From Cladophialophora immunda (Eukaryota > Ascomycota > Eurotiomycetes > Chaetothyriales > Herpotrichiellaceae), in NCBI RefSeq assembly GCF_000835495.1, contig NW_015622542.1, positions 6,819,936 to 6,883,935 on the forward strand: a DNA stretch of 64,000 nt. Direction: 5' to 3'. The notes under the pieces were generated by a model, which did not search any database, was not told the DNA's origin, and saw only the letters and a program-made list of their open reading frames with translations. How positions within the stretch are numbered: the stretch's first letter is position 1; each line of letters starts with the position of its first letter. Shown here in pieces: positions 20,789-31,586 of the stretch. The position numbers and the translations under genes were made by a program.

Positions 20789-22519
20789 TCTTTGCTGAGC
20801 ACAAGCCAAAGCGAGGCCCACCAGCGGATGACATTAGAGAGGGAGTTTTACGCCCTTGCAGAGTTGGAATCTAGACTTCTCCTGTCCAGGCAGAATTCGG
20901 ATAGCTTCGACGCCGAGGGGTGAGCAAGCATTCCTCGCACGGGTGCGCCAGATCCGTTTACGGAGTAAAATGGATCCGCCCACGTTGCGACGTTGATTGA
21001 CAAGCTTTGGCCGGTTCAAGTTATTGTGTAACGTGCGACTGAGGAGCCGGTACTCCGTACTTTCTTCAGCCGGACAAGATTAAGCGAGAGCTTTGGCCCT
21101 CGACGCAATCACGAGGGCAAGGTAGAAGGCGCTTCGATGCCGTTATCCGTGCTCGTGCGCTGTAAGACCTGACGAAGCCAGCCGGATCGAAGCCTTCCCC
21201 CTCGAGGGTGTGCTCCGTGCAGGGCAATTAGTCCAACGTTGGCAGGGAACTCGAACCATGGAGCGCTTCAAATTGAGTCCGGAGAGTTGGCGAGTCGGTA
21301 ATCGGCACAAGAAAAGCTTGACCAAAAGCTTGGGTGTGATGCCCAGGAGCGTGAGTGGCAGGGGATTTTGTACGGATCGTGGAGTACTCCGTAAAAGCTA
21401 AGAGATGGGGACGGAGTGTCTAAGGGGGGGGCAGCGTGGTGCTTGTTAGAGATTATTTTTAGGAGAGGGAATTGGCATATCCGAGCGAACGTGGTGTAGG
21501 CGGTTGTGAATGTCAGAATCGGGAAGGTGCGAGACCCCTCTGAGAGAGGGTCTGGACGCAGAAGTGGAGCGGCCCATGACAGATCTCTCGAAGAAAAGGA
21601 GGATATTGCAGGAGGTGGTTTGTGTTTGTGCTACTCCATACCCGTAATATGGAGGTTGGAGGAGGGATTTCTAAGAGGGGATATGACGTCGACAGGAGAA
21701 ACACAGGAGCTGCTAGTGATTCACCAAGACACGCTAAACGCGGCTGAGAGCACTTTAACCAGCAAATTGACCCAGATCAAGCTAGCTCCCGCGCATAGTG
21801 GAACCTTACTAAGACTTCAGAGTACCAATTGGGTGGCCTCGCCGAACCCTTCGCTACAGCCGCCCGTTTCAGACACGCCTGTTTCTCCCTGGATTCTCCG
21901 ACACTTCTCGAAACCATCTCAGCTTCATCTTGGTCCCTCTCCATCCTCCCTCCCTGCCCGTCCTGTCTCGACTGTGGGTGAGCTAATTGTGTTTTCAAAA
22001 CATTGGCAATGCTTGATCGCCCTCCCAACCACACCGCGGCGCCAGGCTGCGACCAACCTGTAACCTTCGAGGCTGGCACTATGCCTTCCCCAACCTGACG
22101 CACGGGGACGCCTGGTGAGCCTCTTCTGTGTCATCTTCCATCTTGGAAACATTTGCAGCCTCAGACGAAATCACCATGGACCACACACCCAGCTCCCCCC
22201 AACGACGTTGCGGTCCGAAGAGACCTGAGACCAGTGCCAAGCAGAATGCATAAGAGGTCGGTTTTTCCTTCGCATCAAGGTGTTCTTCTCTCCATCGTGG
22301 CAGTGCCTCTACATTCCTTTCGCATCAATTGTATTGAAAGCATTCAAGCAATTTTTTTACGCACACTCCTTTTTTTCCTGGTTCAGACCGCGTTGACCGC
22401 GAAGTCTCTCGTTCGATTGCTATCCCCCAAAAAAGATCTTATCTTGATCCCGCACTCCCAAGTCCAATTCTCCCAAAGAAGCCCTTGTTTGATATAAACA
22501 AATTCCCGAACCCGACACA
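20789..22519. other. 1.7 kb without a supported gene
   Basis: Only short frames. Three copies of the 9-bp motif TACTCCGTA (or its complement) occur between 20959 and 21393. The last 300 bp, T-rich with several long T runs and ending just before the secreted-protein gene, look like a promoter and leader. Confidence 0.4.
20959..21393. repeat. Cluster of TACTCCGTA / TACGGAGTA motifs
   Basis: Exact 9-mers at 20959-20967 (TACGGAGTA), 21051-21059 and 21385-21393 (both TACTCCGTA). A fourth is at 53823-53831, also intergenic. A given 9-mer counted on both strands is expected less than once in 64 kb of random sequence, so three in 435 bp stand out. Confidence 0.45.
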
Positions 22520-23880
22520 ATGAAGACATCTCAGCTTTTGACCTTGGCAGTTGCCACTTTCGGTCTCACGACAGGAGCCGTCGCTCAGCGAAACCGCGGT
22601 GGAAACAATGGCAACAATGGCGGGAACGCTGGAGCCGCCGCCTCGACAACTACCGCCGATGCCGCGGCTTCTACCACTGCTGCTGCCGGAGGTAACAATG
22701 GCAATACCGGCAACAACAATGCTGCTGGTGGCAACACCGGTAACAATGGCGGTGACAACCCGCTTCTCTTGCTGTCGTCCAACGTCCAAGCCGCCAGCGA
22801 CTTCATCGGCAATGCGGCAGCTGGTCAGGCGAACTCTGATACGTATGTTTTGGGCTTCGTTCACGGACACTACACATACTAACCAACTCTCTCAGTGACC
22901 CAGCCAATTTCATCAACTTTTGCACAGGCAAGACCACGACCAATGGAACTCAGAACACCTCGGGCTCGTGTAACGGTGTGGTCATGGGTGACATTCCGTC
23001 CAACAACAACATGGTCTCTGCTATTGTTCTCTTCCCCGGACCCGGCGACGACTTGACCCCCAACCAGTCCTTCAACATTCAAGTCCAGCTCACCAACTTG
23101 GTCGCCGGTTCCTTCACTGATCCCCTCACCACGTACTACGCTGCTCCTCAACAGCTGGAAGGCGGCAACATCGTTGGCCACTGCCACGTCACTGTTCAGG
23201 ATCTCGGCAACACTCTCGCTCCCACCACTCCCCCGGACCCGAAGACCTTTGCATTCTTCAAGGGTATCGATGACGCTGGCAATGGAAAAGGCCTTCTCCA
23301 GGCTACCGTCACCAATGGTCTCCCTGCCGGATTCTACCGTGTCTGCACCTTGAACAGCGCATCCAACCACCAGCCTGTCCTCATGCCTGTAAGTTCTGAT
23401 GGCCGCACTTCCGTACCGAGAGAATCGGAGACTAATTGAACGCAGGTCGCTCAACGAGGTGGTCAAGATGATTGCCAGAAGTTCACTGTCGGCCAAGGTA
23501 CCGGAAACGCTGGTGGCAACGCTGGTGGCGCTGCTGGTGGCAATGGTGGCAACAACGCAGCCGCCTCTTCTACAACTGCTGCAGCTGCCGCGACCAGCAG
23601 CGCTGCTGCGGGCGGCAACAACGGAAATGCCGGCGGAAATGGTTCAGGCAACGGTAACGGCAACGGCAACGGCAACGGCTCTGGAAACGGCTCTGGAAAC
23701 GGCGCTGCTGCCACTACCACAGCCGCTGCTTCTACTCAAACCGGCACTACCGGCACCACTGGCTCGAACTCGACGACTGGAGGAAACACCGGTTCCGGCC
23801 GCGGAGGAAGATTTGGCGGTGGCCGAGGCCGCTACGGCCGTGGCCGTGGACGATTTGCTGCCCGAGACCTCATTGCATGA
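22520..23880 (+). CDS. Secreted Gly/Asn/Ala-rich protein with conserved Cys domain and RGG-like tail, 416 aa
   Basis: Exons are 22520-22842, 22896-23388 and 23446-23880 (introns 53 and 57 nt). A signal peptide is clear: MKTSQLLTLAVATFGLTTGA with cleavage near AVAQ. A low-complexity Asn/Gly/Ala/Thr region follows. The conserved core (about residues 100-285) has DPANFINFCTGK, SCNGVVMGDIPS, YYAAPQQLEGG, GHCHVTVQDL and ASNHQPVLMPVAQRGGQDDC. This family is widespread in ascomycetes and has often been misannotated as ribosomal protein S17. It is an extracellular or cell-wall protein of unknown function. The third exon encodes repeats of Gly-Asn and Gly-Ser, then RGGRFGGGRGRYGRGRGRF before the end. 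There is no hydrophobic C-terminal GPI signal. Confidence 0.88.
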
Positions 23881-24373
23881 TTCTTGACTCGATCAACATC
23901 TGTGATGACACCCGAAAAACACGAGACCAGAAAAGGGGACAGGTTTGAATGTCAACCGTCCCCACATGATGCAGCATTTTATCTCTTTACTTTCTTTCTA
24001 TGTCATAGAGTGTATAACCAGAATCAGTCTTTCTGCTTTGGAGGAAGTCAGTCGCCAGGAATTGAGCAAGTGTGTTGTTTGGCGGGACACGACGAAGAAG
24101 CAGCAGAGCAGGGAGGAGCAAAAAAGTCGTCGAGTGCCAAACGACAATGGAAACTCTGATTTGGAGGCGGGCGTGCGGGATCGAGCAAGACCCCCGCCAC
24201 AGAAAAACAGCCGTGTGTGCATTTGTGGATAGCGGACTAGCTAGCAAGCTGAATTGAATCGAGAGACTCGGACCAGAACTAGAATCTTGATCTCTTCCGT
24301 GCCATGACTGATCGTAGAGGCCCTCTGGCGCACAGAAGGACACTATACCAACAAATTGGTATTATCGTTATGT
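23881..24373. other. 493 bp intergenic
   Basis: 3' flank of the secreted-protein gene. Nothing recognised. Confidence 0.35.
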
Positions 24374-25610
24374 GGTGGAGGTCCAGACTCGTCGAGATGT
24401 TCCTCGACCGCATCGGCTCTCGACCAATCGATCAAGGAGACGCGGTCGCCCCTTGAAACATCGGCCTGCTCCCACACGGACGCGGGGCCCAGTTCGTCTC
24501 AGGACAGACTCCGCCCATTTCGGATATGGATGTCTCCGGTCTCGTCTTCTTGAAGTTCGAATAAGAGTCCTGCCGTCATCCCGTCTGTCGTCCTGGCCCG
24601 ACCCTGAATGTAGCTGAGGGGGTTGGGCGTGCGCTTTTGGCTCGCGATGCATGCAGGTAGCGAGGCAGAAGATGGTCTGACCACCATCATGCCAGCAATG
24701 GAGAGCGAGGAACAATTGTTGGCATCACTCTTTGCAAACTTGGAGACAAGTGTGATTCGTTGTATCTGGACTCTCGGTCCCAACGGACACCCAGATGACT
24801 GCCCGTGTGCCCTGATGGATCTAGGTTTTACAGAGTCTTATGATCGACCGTAAGGACTGCGCTTACGGTTCGGTAGTCGAACGTAGTCCTCTCCATTCAC
24901 GTTGCCCACACCGGACTCCTTGTCACTAACTACGACGATCACACGATTGACTGTCACAACAGTTGAAAAGTAAGTGCCATGCCGCTACCCTCCAGCCAAG
25001 TCCGATCATGTCGGCCCTCAGTTACCTTGCGTAGGAAGTGTTTTTTTAGGCCACCAGAGGTGCGCAAAGTGCTGAGAAATGGACTCAAATCGCAAGTCCC
25101 TCCCTCCTCTTGGGTCTTCGCTCGCCTCCCCTCACGTCTCCTAGTGGCGAACACATATCTAGGTAGAGTACATGTTCTAGGCCGTTGGGATCAAGAATCA
25201 CATTGAAGCTCGCCCGACCGACAACTGGCTACAAACGAGAGCTGCCACTTACACGCAGGTCAAGCTCAACTGGAAGTACCAAGATCGCCTTTCCGCTGGA
25301 GATATTCAGTGAGTCGTAGGTTTCACCATTGGATATGGCAGAGGCAAAGAGCTGCCTACGCTGTCTGTGTGGGAGCACGAAATCACTACCTCGAACGATG
25401 GCAAGCGCAAGTGGAGCGTGAAGCAAACCGTCAAAGGATGAGGTAAGTCGTGGACGTTACCTCTGCCCATCCGCTACCCCTCCTTTCGTGGCGGCGACTG
25501 ATAATCCACACTCAGGTCTTCTATATGGCTGATGGCTGGCCCAATCCGGATTCGTCTGGTCTGTCTCTCTCCCTCATGCATCTAGTTCCACGCGGGGGTT
25601 TGTAGGAAGA
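24374..25610 (+). pseudogene. Series of coding-like fragments, possibly a decayed gene
   Basis: Consecutive plus-strand segments read like protein but are broken by stops or frame changes. MWWRSRLVEMFLDRIGSRP begins at 24374. After an in-frame TGA the same frame continues NIGLLPHGRGAQFVSGQ to about 24550. A second frame runs 24623-24853 (EEQLLASLFANLETSVIRC, GPNGHPDDCPCALMD). Then come TGLLVTNYDDHTIDCHN near 24920, VKLNWKYQDRLSAGDIQ near 25260, GKELPTLSVWEHEITTSND to 25439, and VFYMADGWPNPDSSGLSLS after a perfect-looking intron (GTAAGT...CTCAG) ending near 25516. I recognise no family. Either a multi-exon gene has been missed in part, or this is a gene disabled by point mutation. Confidence 0.35.
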
Positions 25611-26759
25611 AACCCGTGAGTGAATAGCCAGTCTCCCTGAGCACCTCACAAAGATACGTATCACGCTGGAGAGCTCTGCCGGTACCTCGACAAAGCCCAA
25701 TACTTGGATAAGCGCATCTCCCCTCAAGTGAACGAGGATACACCTGCCGACCGGGGACTACCTCAGCATCCAGCAGGATCCTGCCGGCGGGGATGGAGAC
25801 TGCTCGAGGAAGGATGGGTCTGCTGAAGAGAGAACGGGCGCACGCTACGACCGAGAAGATCCGGATGATGAGTAGGTCCACAACTCGCAGTCTCCCTCCT
25901 TCTGCCGCTTTTCGGTGAATACTGGAAGCGCCAATGATCAAATGTCGGCACTGTGACCTCTTGAACGTTTTGACGACTTGGTACCCCTGTACTACTACTG
26001 CTGCCGAGGATCACTTTGACGGTGACGATGATTCCGAGGGCATGGCCCTGTTGATCGTGGGCATAAGGCGATGCAACATTCGTGCGTGATCCCTCGAGGA
26101 TGAGGTCCTTGAATAGAAGCGCATCAAGCGCAGCTGAAGTACAGATTATACCCCGATGCATTTGTGCTGCGCTCGAAACAACTTGTCAACTACTGTAGCT
26201 GGCCCTCGGTTGTATGTACGAGATGATAAGTCCTCAACCCAGGACCCCCCATCCTTTGCTCATGTGTACCTTCGTTTTCTTTCCCGCCGTCCCTCTATCA
26301 ACCTCTTAATGCTCCCCATACTGCATAACATTTCGTTTCCACTAGCCTAAGACCCAGCACCCAAGGCCCGGGAGGAATGAGACCCGGAAACCGAGACCCG
26401 CAGCCCGAAACCGAGGCATCAACCAGTCGCAATTGGCGGAGAATCTGGGGTCTGGACGTCTCGATAGTCTCGTTCGCGGGGAGGGAACGTGTGTGGACGA
26501 CTCGACAAACTCTCCCGAGGCATCGAGTCGGTAGGACTGGCTGACGCGGCGTCGAATTCGCGGGGGCTCCAACCAGCTGCGATGGCCTGGCGATGGTGTT
26601 GCGCTGATGCAGTGGTGTCGAGAGAGGAACCCCGCCCACCCTCGTGATGAGCACCTCGTATAGATACCTGGGGTGTGTTCAGCAAAGTATCTGACAGCTG
26701 CGGGAGTCCATCCTCACTCTAGAATCCTGTTCCTTGTGAGAGGACAAATTGTTGCAGCC
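25611..26759. other. 1.15 kb without a supported gene
   Basis: Continuation of the uncertain region; a short plus-strand piece (EDHFDGDDDSEGMALLIVG near 26005-26060) also looks coding. The last few hundred bases are the P450 promoter. Confidence 0.3.
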
Positions 26760-28658
26760 ATGATCCTCAACTTGCCCCAGATTGCCGCAGCCGGCGCCGT
26801 GCTGGGCGTGATCTCGCATCTGGCATACTTCATCCACGGCGAGCACCATCGTCAAGCGTTCCAGTATTTTGTGGCCTTTTTGACGTTCCCCGTCATTGCG
26901 ACCGCGGCGCAGCTCACCTTGGGAGTCGCTGTGGTGGTGGCCCTTCAGCAGACGGCCGTTTTCTACACCACCTACCTGACGGGCTTGTACTCGAGCCTCT
27001 TCCTCTACCGGGCCTTCTTCCACAGACTCCATTCGTTTCCCGGCCCGTTTGGCGCAAAGATCTCGAAACTATGGCACGTCTGGAAGGTGGCTCCGACCAT
27101 CGACAATTACAAGCACATGACCAGAATGCACGCCAAATACGGCACCTTTGTCCGAACCGGTTCGTGGCGAGAGCCCGACGTTGGGGTGTGACGGCCCTGT
27201 TCTTTTGGCTGATTGATGCTGGCAGGACCAAATGAGATCTCCACGGTCCATCCCGACGCGATCGAAGTGCTTTATGGGGCATCCTCCAAATGTACCAAAG
27301 GCGCTGGCTACGAAGGGAACTCTGATTTGACGTCGATGCATTCGACCAGATCGAGACGACACCATGACCTCCGACGGAAAGCGTGGGCTCGGGGATTCAC
27401 TCAAAACTGTGAGGACCGGCTCCATCGTCGAGTTGCTCAAACTGACGTGCTCAGCGCTACGAGAATACGAGCCTCGCGTCGAACGTTACACACAAAGCCT
27501 CGTCGAGCAGATCCGGGCCTTCTCGGGGCAGCCAATCAACGCCGCACAGTGGTTCAACTACTACAGCTTCGATGTCATGGGAGACCTGGCCTTCGCCAAG
27601 GACTTTGACATGCTCAAGAACGGACAGAAGCACTGGGCCATCGAGATTCTCAACGCTGGACAGCGCGGGATTGGAGTCTTCGGGCCCGTCCCCTGGCTCT
27701 TCATCATCATCAGCAGTATCCCCCAGATCACCAAAGAGTTTCGCAAGTTCATCAAGTTTTGCGAGGACATGATGGAGGAGAGAATGAAGATGAAGGTCGA
27801 TAGACCTGATATCTCCTCCTGGATCTTGCAGTCGCCTCCCATGACCGATACTCGTTACAGCGAGCGTGCCTGGCTCACAGGGGACTCGCGGCTCATTATC
27901 GTGGCTGGAAGCGACACGACTGCCGCGACCTTGACCCACCTTTTCTATCATCTGGCCAAAGACCAAGCTCAACTCGAACTGCTGCGGGAGGAAGTTCAAT
28001 CTCTGAAGGGCGATCTTCAGGCTTCGAAGTTGCTCACTCTCAAGCATTTGAACGGTGCCATCAATGAAGCTCTCAGACTTCATCCGCCTGTCCCGAGTGG
28101 AGTTGCCCGGCTCACGCCACCGGAAGGCATTACCGTGGGAGGCACATATATCCCTGGCAATGTCAACGTGTTGGCACCTTCATATCCTTTGTTCCGATGT
28201 GAGTTGGTCCCTTTCGACTTTGTGGATCTGCGCTGACGGTGAATCCCCCAGCTCCGGAATGCTATGAATATCCAGATGAATTTATTCCTGAGCGATGGTA
28301 AGCGAACAGTATGATCCTGCCAATATACTGACTAACGGCGTCATCAGGTATAGCAAGCCAGAATTGCTGAAGCGCGGCGACGCCTTCGCCCCTTTCCTTA
28401 TTGGTGAGTTTGGAGCCTGGTCCACATTAACGCATCCTGACGGTTGTATTCGTAGGACCGTATTCTTGCATCGGTAAACAGCTTGCCTTGATGGAAATCC
28501 GCTCTGTGACCGCCCAGATCCTCCTGAACTTCGACGTCACATTCGGGCCTGGCGAGGACGGGACCACTCTGCTTGAGAAGACGCTGGACACTTTCACCAT
28601 GGAATTGGCGCCGTTGAATTTGTGCTTCACCCCGCGAAAGCAAGAGGTTGAAGGGTGA
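26760..28658 (+). CDS. Cytochrome P450 monooxygenase, 543 aa
   Basis: Six exons fit with consistent phases: 26760-27159, 27226-27408, 27455-28198, 28252-28297, 28348-28403 and 28456-28658. The N-terminus has three hydrophobic segments (residues 1-95) before the PG hinge HSFPGPFGAKIS, so it is more than singly membrane-anchored. The I-helix oxygen-binding motif is AGSDTTAA, the K-helix ExxR is EALR, the PERW segment is FIPERW (rebuilt by splicing), and the haem loop is PFLIGPYSCIGKQLAL with the axial Cys near residue 481. The general style (KCTKG, LREYEPRVERY, MGDLAFAKDFDML) matches fungal P450s of the benzoate-hydroxylase/tryprostatin-hydroxylase-like superclan. The substrate is unknown. The first donor is GTTCGT, not the usual GTRNGT. 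No biosynthetic backbone gene lies nearby. Confidence 0.9.
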
Positions 28659-29627
28659 AGAGACGTCAGAGCTGGATATTATCAGCAAGCAAAGAATGCT
28701 GCCTCTTTCAACCTGCTTTCTCCAGTTATGCTACCTTCATGCAGCGATGATAATGTATCGGATTTCCTTCACTCCGGCTTAGGGAATGTCAGGGGACCTG
28801 TTCTCCGTCTAAACGAATGCAATTGCAAATGCTTTACAAAGTGATGCTCGTTATGCATGCTCACCTCTGCCCGAATCTTCATTTCCACGAGATCTCCTCG
28901 ACCGCCCGACTTGTGCATTTCCATCTGCTGGATCCCCAAACCCAAAGGTCGAAGCAGCTGTCCCCATGGCTGCTTCACCTACTTGTAGATTGATTTATCA
29001 GCTTGATTAGAATATGAAGCCGGTGTCCTTGCTGGAAACTCGAGGGTCAAGGCGCGTGATGAGAGAAGCTCCAGGCACCGCCAGGCAGAAAGACGGGCGA
29101 ACAGGGATCGAGAGGCGCGCCAAATCACCTGATGGCGCGCGTCTTGGGGCATCTTGGGACTTCAGGGTTCAATGAGCTACAGTACCTCACCGTCGGACGG
29201 AAAGCCAAAACGACCCTATTTCTCAGCAGCAGAGGAGAAATGGCAGGCATCCCTCGTATCGGAGACAGTGAGATACGTCGGCGACGGGACAATTCAAGCC
29301 ACCTGCCTGCGATCTGCGGACCCTATATACGACTGCGACGGTGATCACTTTGGTAAGGGAGAAAAGGGATATAAAGAGCTGAAGCACGAGGTGAGTTGGA
29401 TTCTGCTTCATGTTGTTGCTTTCTCAATAAGCCAGGTGAGAAGACAACAATTCATCTGCATAAGCCCACACTCAAGTCTCGAACATCGGTCTTTGTTACC
29501 ACTCAAGTCTCAATACTCGACACGCTGATTGCGACTTCACTAACTTTCGATACAAATCTGCTACGAGACAAGAAGCGTCTCCAACAACTCTTAAATTCTA
29601 GGAAAGACCTGAAAAGAGAAAAGAAAA
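28659..29627. other. 969 bp intergenic
   Basis: Short frames only; promoter region of the DUF899 gene at its right end, where an A-rich leader runs into the start codon. Confidence 0.35.
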
Positions 29628-30512
29628 ATGGCGAATGTCAAGGTAAGATCAAATAGCCTCCATGAAACCTCTCATGTCCTCTTTTACTCTTCCAAACACT
29701 GACTTGGGTTGTGCTTGCTAATCCGCTCTTCCCCCCTCTAGATCGTCTCGCAGGCCGAGTATCTTCCTCTCCGCCTGTCGCTCCTCGAGTCCGAGAAGGA
29801 GAACACCAGGGCGCGCGATGAGCTTGCCCGCCAACGCCGATCTCTACCCGTGGTCGAGGTGACCACGCCGTACACCTTCACCAACGAGGACGGCAAGGAG
29901 GTCAGCCTGGTGGACCTTTTCGACGGGCGGCCGCAGCTCATCATCTACCACCTGATGTTCAGCCCGGACTGGGAGGCGGCATGCGCGAGCTGCTCTCTGC
30001 TGGGCGACTCAGTGCCGGATCTGCGCCATCTGCACGGGCATTCGACCACGTTCGTCGCCGTGAGCCGAGCCCCGATCGACAAGATCCGCGCGTACAAGCA
30101 GCGCATGGGCTGGACGTTCCCCTGGGTCTCGTCGTCCGGGTCAAGCTTCAACTACGACTTCGGGGCCACGCAGGACGAGGCCGTCCGGCCCATACAGTAC
30201 AACTTCAAGGACAAGGAGGAGATGGAGAAGCGCGGGCTCGCCCACTTCGCGAGGGGCGAGCAGCCGGGACACTCGGTCTTTGTGCTCGGGGGGCCCCTGA
30301 CCGGCATCGGCGACGACGGCAAGGTTTACCACAGCTACAGCAGCTACGCGCGCGGCGGCGAGCCTATCATCAACACCTTCACTTGGCTCGACATGACCCT
30401 GTTGGGCAGGCAGGATGGGCTCAGCGGGGTGGGAGGGTTGGGGTTCAAGAGGCACGACGAGTATACCGCCGAGGACTTGAAGGGGCTGCCTATCGCGAAG
30501 ATTGGAGCTTGA
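29628..30512 (+). CDS. DUF899 family thioredoxin-fold protein, 261 aa
   Basis: Exon 1 is only 15 nt (29628-29642, MANVK), followed by a 99-nt intron (GTAAGA...CTAG) and exon 2 at 29742-30512 (IVSQAEYLPLRLSLLESEK). The family signature is clear: LIIYHLMFSPDWEAACASCS with a CxxC (CASC), then TTFVAVSRAPIDKIRAYKQR and MGWTFPWVSS, and near the end VYHSYSSYARGGE and NTFTWLDMTLLGRQ. DUF899 proteins have a thioredoxin-like fold and are common in actinobacteria and fungi; their substrate is unknown. The coding region from about 29850 to 30480 is much richer in G and C at third codon positions than its neighbours. Confidence 0.9.
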
Positions 30513-31586
30513 AGGGGTGAGTTGTGAGGGCAGGAGGTTGGGAAGATGCAGTATGCCAGTATGCCAGTTAGTCAGGTAGTTGCATTGATCGTTGTTGGTA
30601 GGGAATGAGAGAGGAACGAACAAGTCTAGTTATCGAATTGGAATGCTCATGTTTTTCCCTGCCTCGTTGGTTGACTGGAGGTTGCCGCAATGTTGTCAGT
30701 GTAGCGCTGTCTCCCCATCTTGTCGTCCTGCATACCCGGTCGTACCATTGACTGAGACTTGGGCGTGCCAAACGTGAACCATATGGGGGCCGTTTCTCGA
30801 TTGGACGAAGCTATGGAGAGAGACTGCGTCCCGTCGTTGGTCATTCTGTCGACACACTCCACACTTTTTGTTCTCGATCCAGTTCACACGGTATGAAGTC
30901 CTTCCTCGTTTGGAAACGGCCGAGAAGAGGACGCCAGGGGAAGAGCGAAGGCTTGTAATCCGTCGAGCGAAATGGCCCTGCTAACCCAACGAGTCAGTAT
31001 CAGGCACGTCAACAGGAGGCGAGCATCTCTTTTTTTTTCTTTTGGCCCCCAAATGCGCGGGACAAGCGTTGCACCTGCGTCTCGGTTTCTCACCGTTCGA
31101 GATCGTCACGTTTACACGTTTGCGCCATGCACGTCGAGTCAGCATTCGCGAACCCATCGTCTGGGCGTGGCCCATCCAATTGGCACAGAAGTTTGCCGTC
31201 AACTCGCCTCGACGCCGGATCCCCGCTGGAAGCCCGCCCTAGGGAGGGAAAGGCAAGACAGGCTTCTTACAAAGACTGATAGGGCTGGGCGAGGCGGTTT
31301 CCTGTGCGTGGTGACTGGACGCGACACTAATCTCACACACTCTACTCGGTACACTGCCACGACTGCCTAGGAGATGGTCTAACCGGTTGCGCCTCTGTAT
31401 GTCCTAGCGACGGAGCTTGGACAAATTGACCAGATGGCAGAGACTCTCTCCCGTTCCTCGATTCTATCTACTACTCCCTCCGGGCTGGTCTCTTCTATTC
31501 GGCAGGTGCTCTGACCCTTGTGTCTCGATGACCCTTCCACGTCGAGGCCACAGCCTCCTCCTCTTCCTCCCTCTCCCCGGCGCACC
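30513..31586. other. 1.07 kb intergenic
   Basis: No recognisable gene. The last 100 bp are C/T-rich and run into the next start codon. Confidence 0.35.

Noticed and set aside
22439..22870. Antisense Val/Gly/Ser-rich frame opposite the secreted protein
   Set aside because: Low-complexity Gly/Asn/Ala repeats give open frames on both strands; only the plus strand has a signal peptide, introns and a conserved domain.
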